From NCBI RefSeq assembly GCF_002105535.1, contig NZ_CP015848.1, positions 1 to 64,000 on the forward strand: a stretch of DNA of 64,000 bases. Direction: 5' to 3'. The DNA is from Magnetospirillum sp. ME-1. Lineage in GTDB: Bacteria > Pseudomonadota > Alphaproteobacteria > Rhodospirillales > Magnetospirillaceae. Shown piece by piece: positions 7,010 to 17,400 of the stretch (positions are counted from its first letter, which is position 1; the number at the start of each line of letters is the position of its first letter). The notes beneath the pieces are model-generated. The model was given only the letters and a program-made list of their open reading frames with translations, was not told where the DNA came from and made no database searches. Both the position numbers and the translations under genes were made by a program.

Positions 7010-9115
7010 TTATGCGCCCCACTCCCGGACCAGCACCACCAGGGCCGAGCGGGCGGCGCGGCCAATCAGGCTTTGGCCCTGGCCGCTGATCTGGACATGG
7101 CCGATCAGCTTGAGGTTGGGGGCCGTGCCATCCAGACGGATGGTAACGCGGAAGAAGCTTCCCTGGGGCACCAGAATCTGGCCCGATACCCGCACGGGGA
7201 TGTCGCCGCCATGGAGCGAGGCCAGGGCCGGATCGGTCAGCACCTTGATCGGATTACGGTCGATGGCCAGCACCGTGCCGGTCATACCGACATGGTCGAG
7301 GCCGTGAGGGATGAAACGGGCGGTGTCGCCCGGCTTGATCCTTTCCAGGTCATCCTCGGCCACATAGGCGGTGGCGATGGTCGAACCATCAGCCCGGATC
7401 AGGCCCAATTGCTGCTTGGGCGACAGCCAAGCGCCGGGCTTCAGATCCGGCAGTGGATCAAGGAAGATCCCGGCATGGGGCGAGGTAATGGTCAGGCGTT
7501 CGGCCTCGGCATCCAGGGCCGCCTTCTCGGAGCCAAGCCGCGACAACTCCTCGGTCAGGGCCGACATCCGTTCGCGGCCGAAGGGATCGAGCTTGACCGC
7601 CTCCAACTCGGCGGATTTTCCCGCCAGCTTGGCGGCGGTGATGGCACGCCTTGAATCGATATCGGGGGCGGTGAAGGCCAGCAACTTTGTTCCCGCCGCC
7701 ACATGCTGGCCGCGCTCGACCAGCACCGCCTCCAACCGGGCCGGAGCAGGCAGGAATAGCGGCGCCACAATCTCGGCGGCGACCGAGGCCGGAGCCTCGA
7801 TGCGGGTCCGCCACGGGATCACCGCGACCACCAAGGCAATGCCAATTCCCAGCAACGGTTGCTTCCAGCGAGAGTTCTTGAAAATGCCGTCGCGGCGCTT
7901 GGCCCATTCTTTGACCTCGTTCCAGATGGGCAGGAACACGAACCAGCCGATCTCGACGGCAAACAGGAGAACGCCCACCGCCTTGATGAAGAAATGGTAG
8001 ACCAGGGCGGCGATGCCGAGGAACAACACCAGCCGGTAAACCCAAACCGCCATCGCAAAGACGACCATGGCCCGCTGGCGGCCTGGGTTCATGGCTTCCG
8101 GCGGTGGCTCGCCCAGATCGAACAACACTTCCCGGAGCCACCACTTTGCCATGGAGAAGGAACGTGGATGCAGGTTGGGCAGTTCCAGAGCGTCCATGGC
8201 CAGGAAGTAGCCATCGAAGCGCATGAACGGACTGAGATTGATGGCCAGCGACGACACCCAGGTGAAGGCGGCCAGCACAAACACCGCTTGGCGCATGCCA
8301 CCATCGGGCAGGAAAGCCCACAGCAGCGTGGCCCAGGCCGCCACGGAGAGTTCGGCCATGATCCCCGCCGCCCCGACCAGCAGCCTTTGCCGCCGTGACG
8401 CCAGGGTCCAGGTCTCGTTGACGTCGGTATACAGCACCGGCCACATCACCAGGAATGCCACCCCCATGGTCGGCACCCGGCAACCGAACCGCTTGGCGGT
8501 CAGGCCGTGGGCCAGTTCGTGGATCACCTTCACAAATGACAAGGCGATGCCGTAGCTGACCATGCCGCTGACCGAGAGGGTATCGACCAAGGTGGCGGTG
8601 AAGACCTCCCATTGCCGCACCACCAGCATCAACCCGAGCAGCAAGGCCCCCAAGGTGGTCCAACGAAACCACTGGCTGCCCAGCCAGGACACCAGCGGCA
8701 GAAGGCCCCCGAGGAAGCGATCCGGCCGCGCCAGCGGAATGCGGAAGAACAGGTAATGGTGTAGCAGCCAGTTGAAGATGGAATGCTTCTCGGCCGCCGC
8801 CTGCTCGGCCAGACGAGCCGTGTCGGCATGGCTGTTGGCTTGGGTCAGTTGGTTGCCATGCAGGAACTTGGCGACGTCCATCACCTCATCGTCGGCCATG
8901 TCGATGGTGGTCTCCGCCCGCACCATCTCGGCCACCTCACCGGCGGTGCCACCCCAACGGCTCAGCGCCTCGAAGGCGGCCCAGCCGATGCGGAAATAGC
9001 GGTTCCTGACCGGGTCGCGGATGGTCCAGGTCGGGGAACCGTCAAGGGAGGCCGGACCAGGATGGAGCGACAGCTCGTCGCGTAAGGCGGGCAAGGGCAT
9101 GACGGCGGCGTCCAT
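7010..9115 (-). CDS. PqqD-like / M50 metalloprotease / HlyD fusion membrane protein
   Basis: 701 aa. Residues about 28-95 resemble the PqqD peptide-chaperone fold. A multi-pass membrane domain carries HELAH at about 199-203 (zinc ligands and catalytic Glu of M50 site-2 proteases) and the second M50 signature NLSPFMRFDGYF with Asp301. After the last membrane helix (about 425-445) comes a periplasmic HlyD/biotinyl-lipoyl region with a coiled-coil insert (ELEAVKLDPFGRERMSALTE). Such fusions are known as M50-type HlyD adaptors (YydH/PhlB-like). It is adjacent to the GAF-HlyD gene (1-bp gap). Substrate is unknown; cleavage or escort of the two DUF4347 exoproteins is an inference from context. Confidence 0.85.
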   Translation of the reverse strand: MDAAVMPLPALRDELSLHPGPASLDGSPTWTIRDPVRNRYFRIGWAAFEALSRWGGTAGEVAEMVRAETTIDMADDEVMDVAKFLHGNQLTQANSHADTARLAEQAAAEKHSIFNWLLHHYLFFRIPLARPDRFLGGLLPLVSWLGSQWFRWTTLGALLLGLMLVVRQWEVFTATLVDTLSVSGMVSYGIALSFVKVIHELAHGLTAKRFGCRVPTMGVAFLVMWPVLYTDVNETWTLASRRQRLLVGAAGIMAELSVAAWATLLWAFLPDGGMRQAVFVLAAFTWVSSLAINLSPFMRFDGYFLAMDALELPNLHPRSFSMAKWWLREVLFDLGEPPPEAMNPGRQRAMVVFAMAVWVYRLVLFLGIAALVYHFFIKAVGVLLFAVEIGWFVFLPIWNEVKEWAKRRDGIFKNSRWKQPLLGIGIALVVAVIPWRTRIEAPASVAAEIVAPLFLPAPARLEAVLVERGQHVAAGTKLLAFTAPDIDSRRAITAAKLAGKSAELEAVKLDPFGRERMSALTEELSRLGSEKAALDAEAERLTITSPHAGIFLDPLPDLKPGAWLSPKQQLGLIRADGSTIATAYVAEDDLERIKPGDTARFIPHGLDHVGMTGTVLAIDRNPIKVLTDPALASLHGGDIPVRVSGQILVPQGSFFRVTIRLDGTAPNLKLIGHVQISGQGQSLIGRAARSALVVLVREWGA

Positions 9116-9116
9116 G

Positions 9117-10427
9117 TCATAGCCCTACGACATTGCGCACGACCGCCAAGGGGCGCCGCGCCAGCCAGTAAATGAGCGCCACCCGATGACCATCGAGCCG
9201 GGCGGTGCCCTTCAATCCCAGCCGGGGTCCCGTCTCGCCCTGGGCCAGTTCGGCGCGCACCCGATGGCCCAGGGTGCCATCGGGCTGGGGGATGGCTTCA
9301 TAGGTGACATAAAGCAGCTTGGCCGATACCGGCGACAGCGGATCGGCATTGAGGAACAGGCTGACCGGGCCGCCCCTCTCCAACTCGATGACATCGGCAG
9401 GCGCCAGCCAGGCTTCCACTTCGACATCGTTGGGCGATGCCACCGCCAGCACCTTCTCGCCCACCGTCACCGGGCGGCCCTGCCATTCGGCGGGATCGTC
9501 CAGAACGGCGACACCGGCACGCGGCGCCTTGACCTGGGAGCGGGCCATCAGGTCTTCCAATTGCGCCGCCTCGGCGCTCCGCTCCTCGATGCGGGCGCGG
9601 ATGATGGCAAGCTGCCCCTTGGCCTTGGGGTCGAAGAAGGCCTGCTGGGTGGCCTGATCCAGCTCGGCCTGGGCAGTGGACAGCGCCTTTTTGGCCACTT
9701 CCAGCTTGCCGGTGAGCGTGGTGCGGTCCAGTTCGAACAAGATATCGCCCTCGGCCACCGCCTGGTTGGGCCGCACATGCACCCGTTCGATGACACCTTC
9801 CATGGGCGAGCGGATCACCGCCGGGTCATGGGCCACCACTTCCGCCGGGGCCAGCACCGAAAGCCGCACCGGAAACAGCAGGGCCAGCACGATTCCCGCC
9901 GTCAGCTTGAGACGGTAGCGGGGGATGGATGTGATCTTCCGCTTCCATTCGGTCAAGGGCGCGGGCCGGTGCAGCACCGCCCAGGCATGGCCGTAGAAAT
10001 CCGAGGCGCGGGTCAAGAGCGCCACGTCCTGCTCGCCCCAGTCCTCGTCACGGGCCAGCAGAAGGGTGCCAAGCCGCTTTCCTTCCCGGTCCTTCAGCGG
10101 CAGCAGCAGGGCGCAAGGCGGCAGCCATTCCGACCACTCCGCCCCATCGGCCCCCTCCAGATCGGCGGGACCGGCTTGGCGCACTTCGTCGGAAGCCAAG
10201 CGTTTGAACACCCGCTCCAGCCACAGAGTAAACGGCGCACCGGTCTCGATTCCGGCGACACCGGATACCGCCTTCAAGCCCTCGCCCTCGATGAACAGCG
10301 CCGCCTGGCGATAGGCCGCCAAGGCCCGGCTGTCGTTGACCATGACGAAGCCCAGTTCGGTGGAGTTGGCGGCCTTGCGGGCGTGTTCTTCCAGCCCCAG
10401 CAGGGTGATGAGCGGGTTGTCGCTCAT
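9117..10427 (-). CDS. HlyD-family periplasmic adaptor with N-terminal GAF-like domain
   Basis: 436 aa. Residues 1-160 form a cytoplasmic GAF-like sensor domain (LGFVMVNDSRALAAYRQAAL then FIEGEGLKAVSG). A membrane helix near 175-192 (LKLTAGIVLALLFPVRLSVL) leads to a HlyD barrel-sandwich/lipoyl region (VIRSPMEGVIERVHVRPNQA) with an alpha-hairpin and beta-barrel. HlyD proteins connect inner-membrane exporters to TolC. The GAF domain suggests a small-molecule input. It lies in the operon between another adaptor (13-bp gap) and the M50-HlyD fusion. Confidence 0.85.
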   Translation of the reverse strand: MSDNPLITLLGLEEHARKAANSTELGFVMVNDSRALAAYRQAALFIEGEGLKAVSGVAGIETGAPFTLWLERVFKRLASDEVRQAGPADLEGADGAEWSEWLPPCALLLPLKDREGKRLGTLLLARDEDWGEQDVALLTRASDFYGHAWAVLHRPAPLTEWKRKITSIPRYRLKLTAGIVLALLFPVRLSVLAPAEVVAHDPAVIRSPMEGVIERVHVRPNQAVAEGDILFELDRTTLTGKLEVAKKALSTAQAELDQATQQAFFDPKAKGQLAIIRARIEERSAEAAQLEDLMARSQVKAPRAGVAVLDDPAEWQGRPVTVGEKVLAVASPNDVEVEAWLAPADVIELERGGPVSLFLNADPLSPVSAKLLYVTYEAIPQPDGTLGHRVRAELAQGETGPRLGLKGTARLDGHRVALIYWLARRPLAVVRNVVGL

Positions 10428-10440
10428 GGCCCGATATCAA

Positions 10441-11184
10441 TCATGGCTGGGGCATCTGAACCCGCCCGGTCATGCCGGCGATTAGTTCGGGATAGTCACC
10501 CCGCACCTCGGCCACCACCTTGACCGAGTGGCTGACGGCATCGACCTTGGCGCCGACACGGGCGATCTTGGCGGGATAGACCTTTTTGACCTCGTCCACT
10601 GCCACCTGGACCACCAGGCCAGGCTTGAGGTTGCGCACCCAGCCGGACGGCACGATGAATTCGGCTTCCAGGGTCGAGTCGTCCAGGATGTCGAGGATCG
10701 GCTGACCGGCCTGAACATATTGATGGGCGCGGGCCTTCTGCTCCACCACTCGGCCGGAAAACGGCGCATTGATGCCGCATTTGGTGGTGACGGCGCGAGC
10801 CGAGTTGAGCTTGGCCTGGGCCACGGCGGCGTCGGAGGCCGATTTCTCGGTCTCCAGCGTACCGGCGGAGTTCAATTCCAGTAGGCGCTTATGCACAGAT
10901 TTGGACTTCTCCGCCGCGCCCAGCACCGCCTGGGCCTCATCCAGCTGCGCCCGCTGGATCACGCAGTCGAAGGCGACCAGTTGCTGGCCCTCCTTGAAGC
11001 GGTCACCGTCCTTGACCGTGATGCGGTCGATCTTGCCGGGCAGTTCCGCCGAGAGGGTGGTGAACTGCACCGCCACCAGTTGGACCGGAATCACCGGCTC
11101 CTGTGCCGCCGCCCCGAAAGACAGCAGGCACAGGGCCGAGACCGCCCATCCCAGGCGGATTGGAGAAAATGGAACGGTGATCAT
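10441..11184 (-). CDS. RND/HlyD-type membrane fusion protein
   Basis: 247 aa. A signal peptide (RLGWAVSALCLLSFGAAAQ) is followed by a barrel-sandwich segment (LSAELPGKIDRITVKDGDRF), an alpha-helical hairpin (QLDEAQAVLGAAEKSKSVHK) and the second lipoyl half (INAPFSGRVVEQKARAHQYV). It is short for the family, with a minimal beta-barrel. The start at 11184 overlaps the stop of the 75-aa gene by one base, which implies translational coupling. It is the second of three adaptor-type proteins in the operon, counting the M50 fusion. Confidence 0.85.
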   Translation of the reverse strand: MITVPFSPIRLGWAVSALCLLSFGAAAQEPVIPVQLVAVQFTTLSAELPGKIDRITVKDGDRFKEGQQLVAFDCVIQRAQLDEAQAVLGAAEKSKSVHKRLLELNSAGTLETEKSASDAAVAQAKLNSARAVTTKCGINAPFSGRVVEQKARAHQYVQAGQPILDILDDSTLEAEFIVPSGWVRNLKPGLVVQVAVDEVKKVYPAKIARVGAKVDAVSHSVKVVAEVRGDYPELIAGMTGRVQMPQP

Positions 11185-11411
11185 CACGGCAGTATCCCCA
11201 AAGCGGCAAAACAGTCGGGATCGCGGAGAACCGATTCCGCCACCGTCATCCGTCGACCGGTGTTGATATCCACCAGCCGGGCATGGTGCGGCAGGCCGGG
11301 GGGCTGGAAGATCTCCTCGACCGTCCAGACCGATCCCCACAACCCGACCTTCTCGAAGCGATTGCCAGGCTCCAGGGCGGTATTGGGTTTGCGCAGCCCC
11401 AGCATGGTCAT
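11184..11411 (-). CDS. Small cytoplasmic hypothetical protein, 75 aa
   Basis: The ATG at 11411 overlaps the stop of the giant exoprotein gene in an ATGA, and its own stop overlaps the next start. This tight coupling supports a real gene. The sequence (KPNTALEPGNRFEKVGLWGS, with VDINTGRRMTVAESVLRDPD) has no membrane segment or known domain. It could be an assembly or export accessory of the operon. Confidence 0.6.
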   Translation of the reverse strand: MTMLGLRKPNTALEPGNRFEKVGLWGSVWTVEEIFQPPGLPHHARLVDINTGRRMTVAESVLRDPDCFAALGILP

Positions 11412-14400
11412 GCCCACCGCGCCAGACTGGCCAGGGCCGCGTGGCGGCTGGCCTGCTTGAGTTGTTGGGTGAAGGCCAGCTTGCCCACCGGCTTGTCGCG
11501 GTGGTGATAGCCGGTCTTCGCGGGAGCGGGCACTGGCGGAGACTTCTCGCCCACGCTGATGCGCACGGTGGCGATGGCTTCCCGGCCATCCTGGTCTCGG
11601 GCAATGACACGCACCAGCACCACCCCCTCGAACCCGGCAGGCGGCTTGCCGGTGAAGGCGCCGGTCTTGGGATTGAAGGCCAGCCAGGACGGCAGGGCCT
11701 GTCCATCCTGCTGGGCGGCGGTGAGGTTCACCACCGCATCGGGGCGGGTATGGGCGAAAGTGTCCGAGGGAACCGCAAAGCTGAAACCAGCGGAGGTTTC
11801 CTGGACCTGAGCCATTGGCCGCACCGCCACCAACGCCTCGCCACCCATGGCCGAGCGCTGAGCTTCCGCGATCACGGGAACCCGGAAGGCTCCATCCGAC
11901 GTGGCTGCCGTCAGCTGGCCCGTTGCGGTCAAGGTGATGACGGCGGGAGCCTGCACCACATTGACCGCTGCGACGGCAACAGGAGCCACCGTGCCCCTGT
12001 CAGACACCTGGGGTGTCAAGACCGGAGCGCTTGGCGGTGGTTGGCCTCCGTCCCGCGATGGTGCCGCTGAATCACGAACGATGGTCACGACCGGTACAGA
12101 GGGAGCTGCTGGCGGGATCGGCGTGGGGACAACAACGGGAGCGGGATCAGCTTTTGGAGGCGGTGGCGGAGCCGGCGGTGGCTGCGTCTTGGTCTCGGTC
12201 ATGGTGATCGTGGCCAAGGCGCTCTTAGCCCCGCCGATATAGGCGGTTCCGTCATCGGCGACCTGCACTGTCACCGTATCGGTGCCGAAGCCGGCAGCAG
12301 TGTATTTCAACGTCCCCAGAGCTGTGTTGACCTGTGCCTTGGTGCCGTGGAAGGTCACTGTGCTGCTGTCGTTGGCGCCAACATCGCCAGTGATGCCGTC
12401 CAGATGTACCTTGCCCGCCGCATTGCTGCTGGACACCGTGACGGTATAGGTGCCGTTGGTATTGTCGGCGATCGATACACCGGTCAGTGTGCGCTGCGCC
12501 ACCGCATCGCTGGTCACGTTGGACCCGCCCGGCACGCTGATGCTGGGCGTATCATTGGCCGCCACCGTCACCGTCGAGGCCAGTGACACGGTGGCGGTAT
12601 CGGTGCCGCCATTGGCGGTGCCGCCGGTGTCCTTGATCTGGGTCAGCGTTACCACGCGATTGCCCACCGTGGCGTTGTTGTTGGTGTTTTCATATTGCAG
12701 GCCGTTGATCAGAGCGTTGGCGACGCTGCCAGTCATGTTGCCCGCCTTGGTCAAGGTCACCGTGGCCGTCGTCCCCGTCACCGACACCGAATACGCTATG
12801 GAATTGCCGCCCGTGCTGGTGCCGCTGGTGCCATTGGTCAACTGAACGGTGCTGCCGTCGATCTTCAGCTTTTCCGCCGTCCCGTCCGCCAAGCCCGATA
12901 CCGTCAGGGTGATCTGGTTGATGCTCTGGCTGGCCTCGACCACACTGGCGGCTGCGCCGCTGAACAGGGCGGCGGTGAAGGTGCTGGGATGATCCACCGT
13001 TGGCGTGGTGACGGTGGCAGTCAGGGTCGGCGCGTTGTTGACCGCATTGACCGTCACATCGGAATGCGCCGTCAGCGTGGTGCTGTCCGTGCCACCGGCC
13101 CCGGTGCCGCCATCATCCTTGATCTGGGTCAGCGTCACCACGCGGGTGGCCGCGATGGGGTCGTTGCTGGTGTTCTTATAGGTCAGGCCGTCCACCAGGC
13201 TTTGGGCCTGCGCCGTGGTGAAATTCCCCGCCTTGGTGATGGTCACCGTGGCCGTGCCGCCCGACAGCGTCACGTTCGAGATGAACGAATTGCCGGCACT
13301 GGTCACGCTGGTGGCATTGGTCAAGGCCACGTCGGTGCCGTCGATGGTGACGATTTCATTCGCTCCATCGGTGACGTTGCTGATGGTGAACTTGATCTGC
13401 TGGATCGTCTGCGGGCTGACATCGGCCCCGCCTAGGGACACCGCGCTGCCGCTGAACAGGCTGGCCGCTGTGCCGCCCTCGGTGAAACTCGGCGTGCTGG
13501 TGGTCGCCGTCAGGGTCGGGGCGTGGTTCAGGGGCAGAACCGACACTGAAACTGCGCTGGTTAGGGTCTTGCTGTCCACGCCCCCGTTGGACGTGCCGCC
13601 ATCATCCTGGATGCCGGTCAGGGTGATGGTGCGGTTGCTGGCGGTCAGGTTGCTGCCCGAATCCTTGTATTTCAGGCCGTCGATCAGGGAATTGACCTGG
13701 GCACCGGTCAAATTTCCCGCCTTGGTCAAGGTCACCGTGGCGGTACTGCCCGTCACCGACACCGCATAGCCGATGGAATTGGTGGCGCTGGTGCCGGTGG
13801 TAGCATTGGTCAGAGTCACATCGGTGCCGTCCACCACCAGGATTTCGCTGGCGCCGTCGGCCAGACCGGACACGGTCAAGGTGATCTGTTGGATCTTCTG
13901 CGCCGCTTCCACCGGGCTGGCCGCCGTGCCGCTGAACAGGCTGATCGCCGCCTGCGATTCGGTGTAGCTGACCGAGCTGCCCGGTGTGGTGGTGAAGGTG
14001 GGCTGGGTATTGACCGCCGTGATGCTCACATCGGAGTGATCCGTCGGCGTCGCCGTATCCACCCCGCCGCCAGCGGTGCCGCCGCTGTCTTGGACGCCGG
14101 TCAGGGTAAAGACCCGGTTCGCCACGGTGGGATCGTTGCTGCTGTTCTTGTACTTCAGTCCATCGACCAGGGTTTGCGCCTGGGCGGTGGTGTAATTGCC
14201 GCTCTTGGTGACCGTCACCGTCTTGGTGGCGCCAACCCCGCTGACCGCGATGACAAAGGCGTTGGCCGTCGTGGTGGTGCTGCCCACCGTCAGGGCCACG
14301 TCCTGGCCGTCGATCGTGATGATTTCCGAAGCCCCATCGGTCACGTTACCGACGGTGAAGGTCAGCGTCTTGATGGATTGGGCGCTATTATCGTTGGTGC

Positions 14401-17400
14401 CGATGCCGATGGCGGTGCCGCTGAACAGCGACACGGCGCTGCCGCCCTCGGTGAAGCCCGGCGTGCTGGTGGTGGTCGAAAGCGTCGGCACATGATTGAC
14501 CGGCGAGACCGTGACGGTGCTGGCGGTGCTCAGCGTGGTGGTATCCACCCCCGGACTGGTGCCGCCGTCATCCTTGATCTGGGTCAGGGTAACGGTTCGG
14601 GTGCCGACGACGATACCGCTGACGGTATCGCGGTAGGTCAGGCCGTTGACCAGGGCTTGCGCCTGGGCACCGGTAAAGTTTCCGGCTTTTGTGATGGTCA
14701 CCGTGGCCGTCCCGCCGGTCACGCTGACGGTACTGATAAAGGAATTGGCGGTGCTGGTCACCGAGGTGGCATCGGTCAGCACCACATCGGTGCCGTCCAC
14801 CTTCAGGATCTCATTCGCGCCATCGGCCAGCCCGGCCACGCTCAGGGTGATCTGCTGGATCTTCTGCGCCGCTTCCACAGCGCTGACGGCCGCGCCGCTG
14901 AACAGCGACACCGCCGCATTGCCTTCCACATAGGTCGGCGTGGTCGCCGTCGCGGTCAGCGTCGGTGCCGTATTGACGCCACTTAAGGAAACGTCGGAAT
15001 GGGCCGTCAGAATCGTGGTGTCGATGCCGCCATTGGCCGTACCACCGTCATCCTGCACGCTGGTCAGGGTGACGACTCGGGTGTTGCCGGTCGAAGGGTC
15101 AGAGCTGGTGTTCTTGTATTGCAGCCCGTCCACCAGGCTTTGCGCCTGGGTCGTGGTGAAATTCCCGGCTTTGGTGATGGTCACCGTCGATGTGGTGCCG
15201 GTGCGCGAAACGCTGACGGCAAAGCCGTTGCCCGTGGTGCTGGCCACCGTTGATCCGTTATTCAGCGCCACGTCCGAGCCGTCCACCACCAGCACTTCCG
15301 CAGTGCCTGCCGTGCCATCTGCCACGTTGCTGACCGTCAGGGTCAGGGTCTTGATGGCTTGGCCGCTGTCGCCGCTGTTGATGCCGATGGCAGTGCCGCT
15401 GAACAGGCTGACCGCGCTGCCGCCCTCGGTGAAACTCGGCGTCGCGGTGGTGGTCGACAGGGTCGGCGGATCGTTGACCGCCGTAATGGTCAGCGCGGCG
15501 GTGTCGGAAGCGGTCGAGAACGCCGTGGTACCACCACCTGCGCCGGGATCGGCCAAGGTGCCATTGGCACCCGAAGTGCCGTCCCAGGCCCGCAAGGTGA
15601 TGGCCGGGGAAATCGTGCCGTTCCAATCGGCATTGGGCTGGAAATACATCCGTCCATTGGTCGATGCGATCAGGCGGGCGTTGGACGTGGTCACCGCCCC
15701 CAGCGCCGACCAGGAACCACCGTTGTTGACGGAATACCACCATGTCCCATTGGCTGTGTCGGCGCCGATGACGGCGATGCCCTTGGCGGCACTGGCATCG
15801 GCGTCGGAAATGCCGCCCGCCAAAGCGGAGATCGCCGTGCCCACCGCACCCGATGGCGCTCCGCAATCCTCATTTTGGCCGGTCATGGTCAGGACGGTAT
15901 CGGCCAGGACCGGAGCATCGTTGATGCTGGTGGCAATCACCGTCGTGGTGGTGTTGGTCGGCGAGGAATTGGCGTCGGCGGCGGTGATGGTGAAGGTGGT
16001 GGTTTCGGTCGAACCGGCGGTCACCCGATTGGCGGCGGGGCTGAACACCAGTTGGCGGATGGCCGCCTGGGCGTTGGCCGGTGACCGTGCCGACAGGGTG
16101 TAGGTGCCGTTATTGTTGCTGACGAAGCCCGAAGCCGTCAGCGAGGCAGCGGTGAACGTCCCCTTGGTGGCGGTGTCCAGCGCCACGGTGACGGTGACAT
16201 TGTCGTTTTCGCCGTCACTGATGGTAACTGCGCTGAATGGCGTCACCGCCCCCGTATCATTGACCGCCTGGCTGGCGACCGCACCGCCGATAACGGGAGC
16301 GGCATTGGTCAGCAGGCTCTCGACAACGGTTTGACCAATAGTCACATCATAGCCGGGATTAGGAGTGACGGAATTGGTGACGACTATGTACAGCTTGCCG
16401 TCCGGCCCAACCACAAATGGATCAGCGGCCTTGAAAGCTTGCCCTGCGCCTGGAGTCGGCCCGGTTGCAACCTGGCTCCATGATCCGCCACTATATTTGT
16501 AGTAGGAGACAGGGCCATTAGACCCAGTGTCGACAGGGTAATATAATGACTGGTCTGATCCAACGCACAAGACGTTGCCACCCAGAACTTGATCGGGGGG
16601 GAGGCCAAGATCTGTGAAGGTGGTTCCGTCGAAATATTTGATGTGTTTTGTGCCAGTGGATTGATCAAGAAGATATAGGGAGTTGGATGGACCTGTAACA
16701 ATTTTCTGCGAAGTACCCGCAGCAACAGTTGCCTCTGACAGAATAGTTGCCCATCCAGAGCCTTGTGAGTATGAGTATATTGTATATTTTTGGGTGTTTC
16801 CCGGAGTGACGCGCTCGTATGCGCCGACAAATAGAGACCCATTGCTCGTTATGGCGAATTGCTGATCAGCCATGAAATATGGGTTGTTGTTTGTTATTCC
16901 GCCGTTCGGAGTTATCGTCGTCCAGCTCTGCCCTGAACCATTATATTTTGCGACAATGACGTTGTTGGTGCCGTTAACCGCTTGCCCCGTCGGGGCCGTA
17001 TAAGCCAGATACAGTGTTCCATCGGCTGAAAATTCAATCGTCCCGCCGTTTGGATAATCGGAACCGCTCAAGCCAGATGAAAATGAGCCAAATGTAGAAA
17101 ACCCAACATTAGACCATGATCCCCCGCCACTGTTGTATACATCGACATAGAGCGTCGTCAGATAATTCGCATCTTGCTTTTGATACTCGACGTATACGGT
17201 TGAATTTAACGGATTAACGGCCAGTGATGCGCCGCCTGCGGAATCGAACCCGCTTCCCAACATTACCCAACTCGTTCCGTTGTATTTTTCCACGACGAGC
17301 GTTTGCGATACGGAATTGTCGCGATATGTCTCAATGTCGAAGAGTGCATATAAATTTCCAGCAGCATCAAACTGAAGAGATGAATAATATCCATACATGG

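Noticed and set aside
7859-8398. Plus-strand frames opposite the M50-HlyD gene
   Set aside because: They are complements of the strongly supported minus-strand gene and have no domains.
11441-16334. Several long plus-strand frames opposite the giant exoprotein
   Set aside because: They are shadows of the repetitive coding strand and have no domain or start signals.
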